Made by a program: the position numbers and the translations under genes
Shown: in pieces, positions 26,641-35,189 of the stretch
How the letters are laid out: each line of letters begins with the position of its first letter
How positions within the stretch are numbered: the first letter of the stretch is position 1
Assembly: GCA_965284565.1 (NCBI GenBank)
Contig: OZ260100.1
Coordinates: forward strand, 1,736,001-1,800,000
Length of the DNA stretch: 64,000 nt
Direction: 5' to 3'
Origin: BRH-c54 sp965284565
GTDB taxonomy: Bacteria > Bacteroidota > Bacteroidia > Flavobacteriales_E > Vicingaceae
Notes under the pieces: generated by a model
The model's input: only the letters and a program-made list of their open reading frames with translations
Database searches by the model: none
What the model was told of the DNA's origin: nothing

Positions 26641-28653
26641 TCATTCCAACTCAAAGAATTTATTTACTAATAAAATATGGTCGGGGTCACCTAAAAGATA
26701 AAGTACATCTTCTTGTAAAATTATATTATCACTATCAATATCAGTAATGTATTCTTTACCTCTTTTAATGGCTAAAAGCGTAACGCCATAATCACTTCTC
26801 AACGAAGATGCATTAAGCGATTTGCCAACAATTTTATTTTTTCCTTGTGTAACATGTACCGTAGCAATTTCCATTTCATCATTACGCAATTGCATTACAT
26901 CTTTTCCTGTTAAAATATTAACGGCACTAATGTCTCTCAGCATTTCATAATTTCTAGACCTAATATAATTTACAAACTGTTTAATATCGTCATTAGGGAC
27001 TAAATATTTACGCATCACGCGGGTAAAAATCTCGATAGAGGTTTCAAACTCTTCAGGAATTACTTGATCTGCACCAGCTTTAATATTTTCTTCAATTTCA
27101 CTAATATAGCGAGTTCTTACAATTATATAAGCAGTTCTGGTATAATTTCTAATAGACCGTACAATTTTTTTTGTGGTTTCGGGAGAAGAAATTGCTACCA
27201 CTACCACTCTAGCTTCATGCACATGAAGGTGTTTTAAAATAACATCATTTGCAGCATCACCAAAAATAATGGGTTCATTATTTCCTTTGGCTTTTTTGAT
27301 GGCTTCTGGATCTAAATCTACAATTAAATAAGGAATGTTAGCTCTTTTGGCCGCTTTAGCAACATTTTCTCCATTTAAGCCATAACCAATAATAATAAGG
27401 TGATCATGATAACTTTCTTCCTCAATTTTATTGTTGTGAGCATTGTTTTTGGTGATATTTTTTAACCTTCTTCTTACGTTTTTAGGCAATGGTGTTTTAA
27501 ATAAGAAGTCAGCAATTTTATCTGAAAAATCAATAACAAAAGGAGTTGCCCCCATACTCATAATAGAAATTGCTAAAAAGTGCTGATATATGGAATTACT
27601 CATTAATTCATATTCCATTCCTGTTGCCGAAAGTAAAAAAGCAAATTCTCCCACTTGAAAAAGACTAAGTGCAGTAAGTATAACTGTTCTAGGAGGATAT
27701 TTTAAAATTAATACTGTTATAACTAAAATAATAATTTTTAAGGCAACAACACCAAAAGCAATTAAGTGTATGGACAATAAGTTATTAAAGAAAAATTCTA
27801 AATCCAATAACATACCAATAGAAACAAAGAAAAAGCTAATAAAAATTTCTCTGAAAGGAAGTATATTAGCGGTTGCTTGATGGCTATATTCCGATTCTGA
27901 AATAATTAGTCCGGCAAAGAAAGCTCCTAATGCTAAAGACAAGCCTACTGCTGAAGTAAGCCAAGCCGTAGCAAAACAAAGCACTACCGTTGTTAAAATA
28001 AACAACTCTCTACTTTTGGCTTTTACAACAGATTTGAATAATAACGGAACAACATATTTTCCCAATAAAAACAAGACTATCAATACTCCTGCAAGTTTTA
28101 CTACTAACATTAATAAATCATGCACAGGGTCTTCAGATTGTCCTGCTAAAAGTGGTGTAACTAACATCATTAGCACCACAATAATATCTTGAAAAATCAA
28201 TATCCCCACAGCTACTCTACCATGTGGAGAGGTTATTTCACCTTTTTCTTGAAGCATTTTTAACACAATAGCTGTACTACTTAATGAAAACAAAAACCCA
28301 ATAAAAATGGAGGTTTGAAGAGGTAATCCCATCCATGTGGCACAAAGTGTTGTTAGCCCTATTGTGCCTCCAACCTGCATCATACCACCCCAGAGGACTG
28401 TATTTTTAATAGATACTAATCCTTTTAAGGAGAATTCTATGCCAATTACAAACAGTAGAAAAATAATGCCTATTTCCGATAATAATTCTACCTCATGTCC
28501 AGCACTAACTAGATTTAGTCCGTGCGGACCACTAATAATTCCAGTAATTAAAAAACCTAAAATAGGTGGGATTTTTAATCTGTTAAAAAGTAAAATGATG
28601 AGTACAGAAAGTCCTAAAATGATGACAATGTCTTTTAAAATAGGAATTTCCAT
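26641..28653 (-). CDS. CPA2-family cation:proton antiporter with RCK (TrkA) domains
   Basis: Protein of 670 residues. About 12-13 membrane segments (residues 5-380) form a KefB/KefC-like exchanger domain, with RLKIPPILGFLITGIISGP near the N-terminus and GLSLALGAFFAGLIISES mid-domain. A TrkA-N nucleotide-binding domain follows (IIGYGLNGENVA near residue 410, acidic DLDPE), then a TrkA-C domain at about 575-660. It exchanges K+ or Na+ for protons under nucleotide control. The 3' end is 8 bases from the convergent GDPD gene, with no obvious terminator between. The exact ion is not predictable. Confidence 0.92.
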   Translation of the reverse strand: MEIPILKDIVIILGLSVLIILLFNRLKIPPILGFLITGIISGPHGLNLVSAGHEVELLSEIGIIFLLFVIGIEFSLKGLVSIKNTVLWGGMMQVGGTIGLTTLCATWMGLPLQTSIFIGFLFSLSSTAIVLKMLQEKGEITSPHGRVAVGILIFQDIIVVLMMLVTPLLAGQSEDPVHDLLMLVVKLAGVLIVLFLLGKYVVPLLFKSVVKAKSRELFILTTVVLCFATAWLTSAVGLSLALGAFFAGLIISESEYSHQATANILPFREIFISFFFVSIGMLLDLEFFFNNLLSIHLIAFGVVALKIIILVITVLILKYPPRTVILTALSLFQVGEFAFLLSATGMEYELMSNSIYQHFLAISIMSMGATPFVIDFSDKIADFLFKTPLPKNVRRRLKNITKNNAHNNKIEEESYHDHLIIIGYGLNGENVAKAAKRANIPYLIVDLDPEAIKKAKGNNEPIIFGDAANDVILKHLHVHEARVVVVAISSPETTKKIVRSIRNYTRTAYIIVRTRYISEIEENIKAGADQVIPEEFETSIEIFTRVMRKYLVPNDDIKQFVNYIRSRNYEMLRDISAVNILTGKDVMQLRNDEMEIATVHVTQGKNKIVGKSLNASSLRSDYGVTLLAIKRGKEYITDIDSDNIILQEDVLYLLGDPDHILLVNKFFELE

Positions 28654-28674
28654 ATAGTTTTTTGAATTAGGTTT

Positions 28675-28899
28675 TTACAAGTCCCACACTGATCTTCTTT
28701 TTTTGAACTTAAAATAGTCTTTATGTTCTAGAATAAAAGCCATGATAAGATAAATAATCAGTGGAGACCCCAAAGTTAAGAAAGAGATGTAAATAAAAAA
28801 CATTCTTATTTTAGAAGTTCTTAGTTGAAGTTTTTCGCCCCACCAAGCACATACACCAAATGCTTTTTCCTCAAAATAGGCTTTAATTTTTTTTATCAT
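28675..28899 (-). CDS. PspC domain protein
   Basis: Small membrane protein of 74 residues. The PspC core (AFGVCAWWGEKL, then one long membrane segment near residues 32-55, ILYIMA-type) matches the domain, with a basic C-terminus. PspC proteins take part in envelope-stress responses, but many Bacteroidota carry short versions of unknown role without the rest of the psp operon, and that is so here. It starts 21 bases upstream of the antiporter gene, so the two may share a transcript. Confidence 0.85.
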   Translation of the reverse strand: MIKKIKAYFEEKAFGVCAWWGEKLQLRTSKIRMFFIYISFLTLGSPLIIYLIMAFILEHKDYFKFKKRRSVWDL

Positions 28900-28954
28900 G
28901 ACAATAGGTTTATTCTATGCGAAGATAATGATTTTTTGGGAGAAATAGCTAAAT

Positions 28955-29755
28955 CTATTTCCAAAGATTTAAGGAAGGTTCGTAAAAATAAATCTTACTT
29001 CTTTCGCTTTCTAACTTTGTATCTAGCTCATTCAAGTTTTCTTTTAGGTGTAAATCTTTTTTGTCGTTTTCATTAATGATGATACTACTAAACTTCCGTT
29101 CTAAGAATACATCATCAAAAGAAATTCTAGTAGCATCTTCTCTTTCTTTTTTAAAGGCTTCATGATTTGCTAAAATATTACGTGCATGAGGAAAGTAAAC
29201 CCAAAATAATTGCTGATAACCTATTACTTGTCCATACTCATCTTTTTTAATTCTAACCGGACAAATACCAATAATTCTAACATCAATTTTAGCATATTTG
29301 CTATCATAAATCCAATCTTCTTTAAGCCAAAATTTTACTACATCTTTACTTACTACTGGTACAAATTGTTTGATTTTGTTTTCTGTGGTATCATTAATAT
29401 AAATGCTATCTGCTAGTAAAGTAGGGAGAGAATCAATATTTAATTCTGTAGTAAATTTATCATCTTTAGTACTATATGCTTTTAAACTCCCATTTAAAAC
29501 ATGCTGATAAATCAAATCAAACAAGCAAAGATTAGGTTTGGGATTATTTTTATAAAAATACAAGTGTTGATTGGTTTTTTCTGTCAAATCAATTTCTCGC
29601 CACAATCTTCTATGCCACATTACATCAGCACTTCTAATTAAGGGTAATTCTTTTGGAGTATAAATTGGTGTTGGTTCATCTGTTTTTCCTTTTTCTTGTG
29701 CAGCAACTTGAAGACAACCAAGAAGCAATAAAAACAAGCAGCTATATCTAATCAT
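28955..29755 (-). CDS. gldN: GldN/PorN-like T9SS component
   Basis: Periplasmic protein of 266 residues with signal peptide LLLLGCLQVAAQ. The start at 29755 is preferred to an upstream ATG because it places the signal at the N-terminus. Family features are ADVMWHRRLWREIDLTEK at the start of the mature part, LKEDWIYD, the DVRIIGICPVR strand, LFWVYFPHAR, and RISFDDVFLERKFSS. In T9SS bacteria GldN/PorN binds GldK/PorK in the periplasmic ring. Normally gldN is the last gene of gldKLMN; here no gldK, gldL or gldM is adjacent, so it is either a split-off gldN or a paralogue. Confidence 0.85.
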   Translation of the reverse strand: MIRYSCLFLLLLGCLQVAAQEKGKTDEPTPIYTPKELPLIRSADVMWHRRLWREIDLTEKTNQHLYFYKNNPKPNLCLFDLIYQHVLNGSLKAYSTKDDKFTTELNIDSLPTLLADSIYINDTTENKIKQFVPVVSKDVVKFWLKEDWIYDSKYAKIDVRIIGICPVRIKKDEYGQVIGYQQLFWVYFPHARNILANHEAFKKEREDATRISFDDVFLERKFSSIIINENDKKDLHLKENLNELDTKLESERSKIYFYEPSLNLWK

Positions 29756-29831
29756 TTTCAGTAATTTAATTATCGTTAAAATCAAAATATAACATTGCTT
29801 TTTTGTTTTTATTGCAAATCGAATATTAAAC

Positions 29832-29853
29832 AACAGGTTTTTAAAAACCTGTT
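29832..29853 (-). terminator. Probable terminator after the DUF2851 gene
   Basis: A perfect 22-base palindrome (arms AACAGGTTTTT). The sequence after it on the minus strand is T-rich but not a clean run. Confidence 0.6.
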
Positions 29854-29856
29854 AGG

Positions 29857-31131
29857 TTATACAGTTGACAATAGTTTATTCCCCACATAACAACTCAAAC
29901 ATTTTTTTGGTGTGCAGTAATTATTTTTGAGTTCAATAAGTGCTTGTGTTTTAGCTGCATTGTTGGGTTCAATCCCTAAAGCTTTCCAGTTAGTTATAAT
30001 TGAATTAGCTTCAGCGGGTGTTTGTTCTAATAGTTGTAAGGCTATATTAATGTGTTTTTCTTGTTGATGTTGTTTACCATAAACAAACAAAAATGGAGCA
30101 ACTACATTAATTATCAAATTATTTAACAGGGTTTTGCCTACTTTTTTAGGTTTGGATTTAGATTCAGCTCCAAATTGATAGTGGTTTAACCAATATGCTG
30201 ATGCTTCTGTTTTAAACAATTGCTGAATAGATTTAACATCTTTTAGTTCAAGAATTCTTGAGAATAATCTAGGATGTTTTCTCAACAAGGTTGCTAACTG
30301 GCTTATGCGTATAGTTGGAAAGTTAGATGGACGTAACTTAGAGAATTTCCAAGTTACTTTGTCTATGGGTTGTAACTTAAATTTAGCTTGTAAAAAAGTA
30401 TATTCTTTTTTTAATCGCTGAAAATATTCATCTGTAATATTTTCATTTAAAAAACCTGCTTGTCCGTATAATAAGGCTTCAACACTTATTTGTTGAGGAT
30501 GTTTTTCAATAATTTTTAAGGAAGTATTTTGAGCCAACTGCTCAAAAGGAATTGCATTCACATTTAACCCGAAATACTTAAATAGAAAATGATAAAAAGT
30601 TTCGTCTAAATTATTTTTATTTTGTTTTAGATGTGAATTAATTAACGTTGTTTTTCTCTCCAAACGCTCTAATAAAAGCCTCTCCAACCAATTGTTAAAT
30701 TCAAACGTTGTAATTTTATTTAGCTGATTACCACATGGAATTTTGTTTTTAGAATAAATAAGTTGATGGTAATGATGCAGTACATCTAAATCAATGTTTT
30801 CTTTTAATTCTAATGTAGGAATAATATCGTTGTTGGTATTTTTTATTTCAGCGTTGTCTTCATAAACTACGTGTAAAATCACATTGTCGTAGGCCTTATC
30901 TTTTTGGTGCTGGTGAGCATTCCAATCGGAAGATTTTAAGTGAATTTCTACATTTCCTGCCCAAGTGGTGTTACCAATTTTAAGTTGAGCATTAAAAAAA
31001 TCTGGTCCGGAATCTTGGTTATGAAATCCAACTTTTATTATTTGTATAGGTTCGCCATTAGTAGTAACTAAACTTTGTGTTTTAAAGCGTTTAAACTTCC
31101 ATATATAATGTAGAAAATCCTCTTTAAACAT
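29857..31131 (-). CDS. DUF2851 family protein
   Basis: Protein of 424 residues found almost only in Bacteroidota. It has no signal peptide or membrane segment. The N-terminal half carries the conserved VGFHNQDSGPDFFNAQL and GNVEIHLKSSDW motifs, which resemble a nuclease-like beta core, and HVVYEDN follows. The C-terminal end has a CxxxxCLSC cluster (CTPKKCLSC), a possible metal site. Function is not known. Complete length. Confidence 0.88.
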   Translation of the reverse strand: MFKEDFLHYIWKFKRFKTQSLVTTNGEPIQIIKVGFHNQDSGPDFFNAQLKIGNTTWAGNVEIHLKSSDWNAHQHQKDKAYDNVILHVVYEDNAEIKNTNNDIIPTLELKENIDLDVLHHYHQLIYSKNKIPCGNQLNKITTFEFNNWLERLLLERLERKTTLINSHLKQNKNNLDETFYHFLFKYFGLNVNAIPFEQLAQNTSLKIIEKHPQQISVEALLYGQAGFLNENITDEYFQRLKKEYTFLQAKFKLQPIDKVTWKFSKLRPSNFPTIRISQLATLLRKHPRLFSRILELKDVKSIQQLFKTEASAYWLNHYQFGAESKSKPKKVGKTLLNNLIINVVAPFLFVYGKQHQQEKHINIALQLLEQTPAEANSIITNWKALGIEPNNAAKTQALIELKNNYCTPKKCLSCYVGNKLLSTV

Positions 31132-31182
31132 AACTCAGTAAATAAAGTTAACGACTAATGTAATAAAAGTCTTAATTAGCCA

Positions 31183-32808
31183 TCAAAGATTAAAATTATT
31201 TTTATTTTTTATTTTAGCTCCCCAGCTCCAAACCAACAATAATACAGAAAGTGCAGCTAATACTCTTCCTATCCAATCTCCCGAACGTACATAAAAAGTT
31301 TCTACGGTATTTAAGTTGATATCTCCTTTAATTACGCCTTTTTGCCACCAACCAATTGGTTGTAGCACATCGCCACGCTGATTAATAATACAAGAAATTC
31401 CAGTATTGGCACTTCTGGCAATACTTCTACGAGTTTCTATGGCTCGTAATCTACCATAAGCCAAATGCTGCTTATAACCAGGACTATCATCCCACCAACC
31501 ATCATTAGTAATAATGAAAGCCGCATGAGCTCCTTTTTTTACATAGCTGCCAAAATATTCTCCATAAATAGATTCATAACAAATTACTGGAGCAATGTTT
31601 ATGTTATCATTTACCAAGTTAAAAGCTTCTTTTTCGGTGCCTAAACTGCCTAAGGTTCCGCCCAAATTAATGGCAAACTTTTCTAAAGGGCTAAATAATT
31701 TTGGATAAGGTAACTTTTCTACTCCTAATACTAGTTTAGACTTATGATAAATCTGCATTGGAGCATCATGTTTCATTTGCAAAGCTGTATTAAAAGCATC
31801 ATACCAACCACCTGTTTGTTTGTCAGGGCGAGCAGTTGCTGTTGGTTTTTTAGGGGAAGCTTTATACTCTCTGTAAGTTGATGCTCCAATAATTAAAGTG
31901 ATGTGAGGATTGTTTTTTAGCCAATTCTGCAGCATTCGGTAAGCATTGCTTTCTTCTGGTTTGGTTTCTACAAAACCTCTTGGTATAGCTGTTTCTGGAG
32001 CTACAACATAAGTGGTGTTTTGTGTGATTTTTGATTGTGCTAATGCTAAAATATTAGCAATCTGCTCATCTTCGGTCATTCTGCCAAACTTGTCTTTATA
32101 AGGATCTATGTTTGGTTGAACTACTACTACCTCTATTGGATTTTCTGTTTCTACATAATTGCTATATGTATTGTAAGAATAAATCATTGGTGCGAACAAT
32201 AGCACTACTGCAATGATTATCATTTTTATATTGCTCAAAAAACTTTCTTTTCTTATTACATAAGCCTGATAAAAGTGATAAACAACAATATTCATTAATA
32301 TAATCCATAGCGAACCTCCCATTACACCAGTATATTCATACCATTGTATCCATTTGGGATTATTGGCAAAAACATTGCCCAAGGTATTCCAAGGGTGAGA
32401 AAACTCCCAATTATAATGTACCCATTCAAAACCCATCCAAAAAGCTATTAAAGCAATGTAGCCTCTTTTATTTCCCAAGTGTTTTTTAGCGGAATGAAAC
32501 CACATAAATATAATGGTCATAAATAAGGAGTAAAGCACTTCTGCCATTACCATTCCTGCTTCCGAAGAATGCCAAATCCACCATGTGGTGTAGGTATTAA
32601 AGATTAAGAATGTAAGGTAAGTGTAGAAAAACAAGTGCCATTTAGAATATTTTTCAGGTTGAGATGCAATTATTTCTTCCAACAATAAAAGTGGAACAAA
32701 AGCAACAAAAATTAAGATAGAGAAACTCCCTGTTTCGGGCCAAGCAACACCCATTAATAAACCACTTAATACAGCAAGCCCTAAAAGTTTAAATTTATGC
32801 ATCATCAA
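31183..32808 (-). CDS. lnt: Apolipoprotein N-acyltransferase
   Basis: Inner-membrane enzyme of 541 residues that adds the third acyl chain to lipoproteins. Several membrane segments fill residues 5-220, followed by a periplasmic nitrilase-fold domain with the catalytic Glu in VAPETAIPRG (near 269), Lys in YHKSKLVLGVEKLPYP (near 356) and Cys in VICYESIYG (near 411). A final membrane segment closes the chain. It fits the many lipoproteins expected in this phylum. Confidence 0.94.
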   Translation of the reverse strand: MMMHKFKLLGLAVLSGLLMGVAWPETGSFSILIFVAFVPLLLLEEIIASQPEKYSKWHLFFYTYLTFLIFNTYTTWWIWHSSEAGMVMAEVLYSLFMTIIFMWFHSAKKHLGNKRGYIALIAFWMGFEWVHYNWEFSHPWNTLGNVFANNPKWIQWYEYTGVMGGSLWIILMNIVVYHFYQAYVIRKESFLSNIKMIIIAVVLLFAPMIYSYNTYSNYVETENPIEVVVVQPNIDPYKDKFGRMTEDEQIANILALAQSKITQNTTYVVAPETAIPRGFVETKPEESNAYRMLQNWLKNNPHITLIIGASTYREYKASPKKPTATARPDKQTGGWYDAFNTALQMKHDAPMQIYHKSKLVLGVEKLPYPKLFSPLEKFAINLGGTLGSLGTEKEAFNLVNDNINIAPVICYESIYGEYFGSYVKKGAHAAFIITNDGWWDDSPGYKQHLAYGRLRAIETRRSIARSANTGISCIINQRGDVLQPIGWWQKGVIKGDINLNTVETFYVRSGDWIGRVLAALSVLLLVWSWGAKIKNKNNFNL

Positions 32809-32864
32809 AATAATTTTATGATGTAAAAATACATAACTATAAATTTAAATAAGAATTTTATTTC

Positions 32865-33389
32865 TCACTTCCACTTTCCTTTAAATACTATTTCATCAAT
32901 AGGTTTACGAGGGGTTTCTACAAAGTCACCATCATAATAACCTAGAGCAATAGCAGTAACAGGTTCAAAACCTTCTGGTATATTCAAGTTATTAATTGCT
33001 TTTTCAGCAGAGAAACCACCCATTTGATGCAAGTGCAACCCCATAGCTGTAGCTTGAGCACAAAGGTTTCCCACTGCTAAGCCTAAGTCATGTCGGTTGT
33101 GGGCATTTGCTTTTTCATTTTTAGTAAAGTTCTTTTTAGAAACAGTAATTACTAAGGCAGCTGCATTTTTTGCCCACTCTTGGTTACCTTCAACTAAACA
33201 TTCTAAAATGTTTTTAAAAGCTTCGCTATCTTGTTTTAAAGCATAAACAAAACGCCATGGTTGTTCATTATAAGAGGAAGCTGCCTTTCCAGCTGCGGTA
33301 AATAGCGTAGTTAGTTGTTCCTCTGATAATTCTTGTTCGGTAAATGTTGTCGGACTAAATCTATTCGTTATTTCTGGTATGATTTTCAT
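32865..33389 (-). CDS. Nitroreductase-family flavoprotein
   Basis: FMN-dependent oxidoreductase of 174 residues. Visible features are the N-terminal RFSPTTF (the R-S FMN-phosphate site), AAGKAASSYNEQPWRFVYA, a central HDLGLAVGNLCAQA helix, and a C-terminal GYYDGDFVETPRKP. These enzymes reduce quinones, nitro compounds or enones with NAD(P)H. It lies 20 bases downstream of the pirin gene and is probably in one operon under the MarR regulator. Confidence 0.9.
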   Translation of the reverse strand: MKIIPEITNRFSPTTFTEQELSEEQLTTLFTAAGKAASSYNEQPWRFVYALKQDSEAFKNILECLVEGNQEWAKNAAALVITVSKKNFTKNEKANAHNRHDLGLAVGNLCAQATAMGLHLHQMGGFSAEKAINNLNIPEGFEPVTAIALGYYDGDFVETPRKPIDEIVFKGKWK

Positions 33390-33409
33390 GTTTTTATAAT
33401 TTTTATTGA

Positions 33410-34159
33410 TTAATTAAATTTATTTAATTCTAAATAAGTTTTGTAACTTATTTTTTTTGCTACTTCAACAGTAAATAATAGTGTTTCTTCTTCAACATCA
33501 AAAATTATTGTTCTTTCATCATCAGAGATAATAAAATCATGTTCTTTTAATGCTTTATTATTCGCATGAGCTTTTCCATCAATAAGGTAAAAAGTAGCTA
33601 TTTTTCCTTCAGGAATTGCAATAATATGATTGCCTTTTGGGAGTGTAAGTTCACTTATAATAACATTTTCAGCATCCATCTCTACTGGTCCCCCCTTGCC
33701 AATATAGTTTTTTACTTTAATACCATTTTCTTCAAAATAATGCATGTTTTCACTTTTATAATCGCTGTAAGAAGCTTCTTTATTGTAGGTTACATGTACA
33801 TTTGGATCGAACCAGATTTGAAACATTCTGCCTCCGGGCATAATTTTTTCTGCATGTCGGATGCCATTTCCAGAACGGATTATTTGTACATCACCTTTTT
33901 TTAATGATAACCAACGGTCGAATTTATTATCGTAATGCTGAATTTCTCCTTCAATAACAAATGACATAATTTCAAACAATTGATGAGGATGTTCTCCAAT
34001 TAAACCACCTTTCTCCGACCATGCATTAGCCCAGTAAAATAGATTTGAAAATGGTTTTTGTTCTCCTTTTTCTTGAGGAAATCCGATAGGTTTGTTTTCT
34101 ATAATTGCCCCGCCATCAAAGGAGCCTTTTGCTTGATGTTCTTTTGTTAGTATTTTCAT
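33410..34159 (-). CDS. Pirin-family protein
   Basis: Double cupin of 249 residues. The N-terminal cupin has the metal ligands in IGEHPHQLFEIMSFVIEGE and RSGNGIRHAEKI (His, His, Glu-type set). Pirins bind iron and some have quercetin dioxygenase (quercetinase) activity; others act as transcription cofactors. The gene lies between marR-type and nitroreductase genes, with an operator-like site 15 bases before its start codon. That suggests a response to electrophiles, quinones or phenolics. Confidence 0.9.
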   Translation of the reverse strand: MKILTKEHQAKGSFDGGAIIENKPIGFPQEKGEQKPFSNLFYWANAWSEKGGLIGEHPHQLFEIMSFVIEGEIQHYDNKFDRWLSLKKGDVQIIRSGNGIRHAEKIMPGGRMFQIWFDPNVHVTYNKEASYSDYKSENMHYFEENGIKVKNYIGKGGPVEMDAENVIISELTLPKGNHIIAIPEGKIATFYLIDGKAHANNKALKEHDFIISDDERTIIFDVEEETLLFTVEVAKKISYKTYLELNKFN

Positions 34160-34173
34160 AATATATATGTTTT

Positions 34174-34193
34174 AACATTTAATGTATATACAT
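34174..34193. promoter_or_regulatory. Operator-like site upstream of the pirin gene
   Basis: Twenty bases, AACATTTAATGTATATACAT, identical to 34734-34753 and containing the perfect palindrome ATGTATATACAT. It lies 15 bases before the pirin start and is a probable MarR binding site. Confidence 0.7.
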
Positions 34194-34239
34194 TTATCTA
34201 ATTAAATTTTTTATTTTGGGAGGTGATGAAATACCATCG

Positions 34240-34689
34240 TTATCCCCTCATTTTGTCTAATAAGTCATTAATAGTGCTGGCTTCTTTTTCAGTAAGGTTA
34301 TCACTAATTGTTTTAAAAGCATTCATTTCTGTTTTAACTTTTTCTAATAAGTCCAATCCTTTTTTAGTAATTTTTACATCTACTTGTCGCCTGTCCTGTT
34401 CACAAGTAACTCTTTCAATCAATTCTTTTTGTCTTAGTTTTTCTACCAACCTGCTAGTGTTAGACATTTTGTCTATCATTCTTTCCATAATGTTGCTTAC
34501 CGAAATGGCTTTTGGCGACTGCCCTTTTAAAATTCGTAATACATTGTATTGTTGCGGACTAATACCAAATGGCTTAAGTATTTTGGTTGTGTTAGCAGTT
34601 AGCCATTGATTAGTAAATAATATATTAATGGCTAATTTTTGGTATTCCGAATGAAACTTGTCTTGTTTAATTTCTTCTTCTATTTTCAT
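34240..34689 (-). CDS. MarR-family transcriptional regulator
   Basis: Winged-helix regulator of 149 residues. The DNA-binding core runs from GISPQQYNVLRILKG to the SNTSRLVEKLRQKELIERVTCEQDRR wing, with a dimerisation helix at each end. The DKMSNTSR / DRRQVDVKIT pattern is typical of MarR. Two identical sites flank the gene: one over its own promoter, one before the pirin gene. Autoregulation and control of pirin-nitroreductase are therefore likely. No ligand-sensing cysteine is obvious apart from the one in the wing (TCEQDRR). Confidence 0.92.
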   Translation of the reverse strand: MKIEEEIKQDKFHSEYQKLAINILFTNQWLTANTTKILKPFGISPQQYNVLRILKGQSPKAISVSNIMERMIDKMSNTSRLVEKLRQKELIERVTCEQDRRQVDVKITKKGLDLLEKVKTEMNAFKTISDNLTEKEASTINDLLDKMRG

Positions 34690-34719
34690 GTTTTTTATTT
34701 AGTCTTTCAAAATTTGTTG

Positions 34720-34727
34720 CAAATGTA
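34720..34727 (-). promoter_or_regulatory. -7 box of the marR promoter
   Basis: TACATTTG on the minus strand fits TAnnTTTG, 30 bases before the start. The operator-like repeat lies just upstream, where the -33 element should be, so bound repressor would block the polymerase. Confidence 0.6.
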
Positions 34728-34733
34728 TACAAA

Positions 34734-34753
34734 AACATTTAATGTATATACAT
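34734..34753. promoter_or_regulatory. Operator-like site upstream of the marR gene
   Basis: Identical over 20 bases to 34174-34193. It overlaps the -33 region of the marR promoter. A shorter palindrome, TGTATACA, lies 10 bases nearer the gene. Confidence 0.7.
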
Positions 34754-34828
34754 ATAATATATAAAAGTTGTTAAAATATTTATGAAGATGATAAAAGATG
34801 GGTGTTTATTAAAACTTATTACGAGATG

Positions 34829-35152
34829 TTAATTATCATTATCATTAATAGGCACATAAAATCTAGTTAGATGTTTTTTAAGTTGTAAAAATCTAACGGT
34901 ACCAATAACTATTAGTAAAGCACTTAATGAAAGCGCTATATACCCTAAGAATTTAAGGTCTTGAAAATCTTTTAACCCCAACAATGCAATACCACCTAAA
35001 AGAAGATATAAAGAGGTTCTTAAATAAGAAAGTAAAGTTCTTTCATTTGCCAACTTGGTTCTTTCCATGGCAAGGTGGTCTCTTAAGATAATATCTTCTT
35101 TATTTTGGTAATCTTTAGTAAATGTAATGAGTTTTTTAAATTGCCTTTTCAT
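34829..35152 (-). CDS. DUF202 (YidH-type) membrane protein
   Basis: Protein of 107 residues with the family signature LAMERTKLANERTLLSYLRTSL at about residues 27-48, followed by two membrane segments. Function unknown. It lies 37 bases downstream of the SLC13 permease gene in the same direction and may be the last gene of that operon. Confidence 0.88.
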   Translation of the reverse strand: MKRQFKKLITFTKDYQNKEDIILRDHLAMERTKLANERTLLSYLRTSLYLLLGGIALLGLKDFQDLKFLGYIALSLSALLIVIGTVRFLQLKKHLTRFYVPINDNDN

Positions 35153-35189
35153 GTGTTTATAATCGATGTTTTAAGGTCATATTTCCATT

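Noticed and set aside
29756..29833. Upstream ATG for the gldN-like gene
   Set aside because: It begins inside a terminator-like palindrome of the neighbour and puts an AT-rich segment before a good signal peptide.
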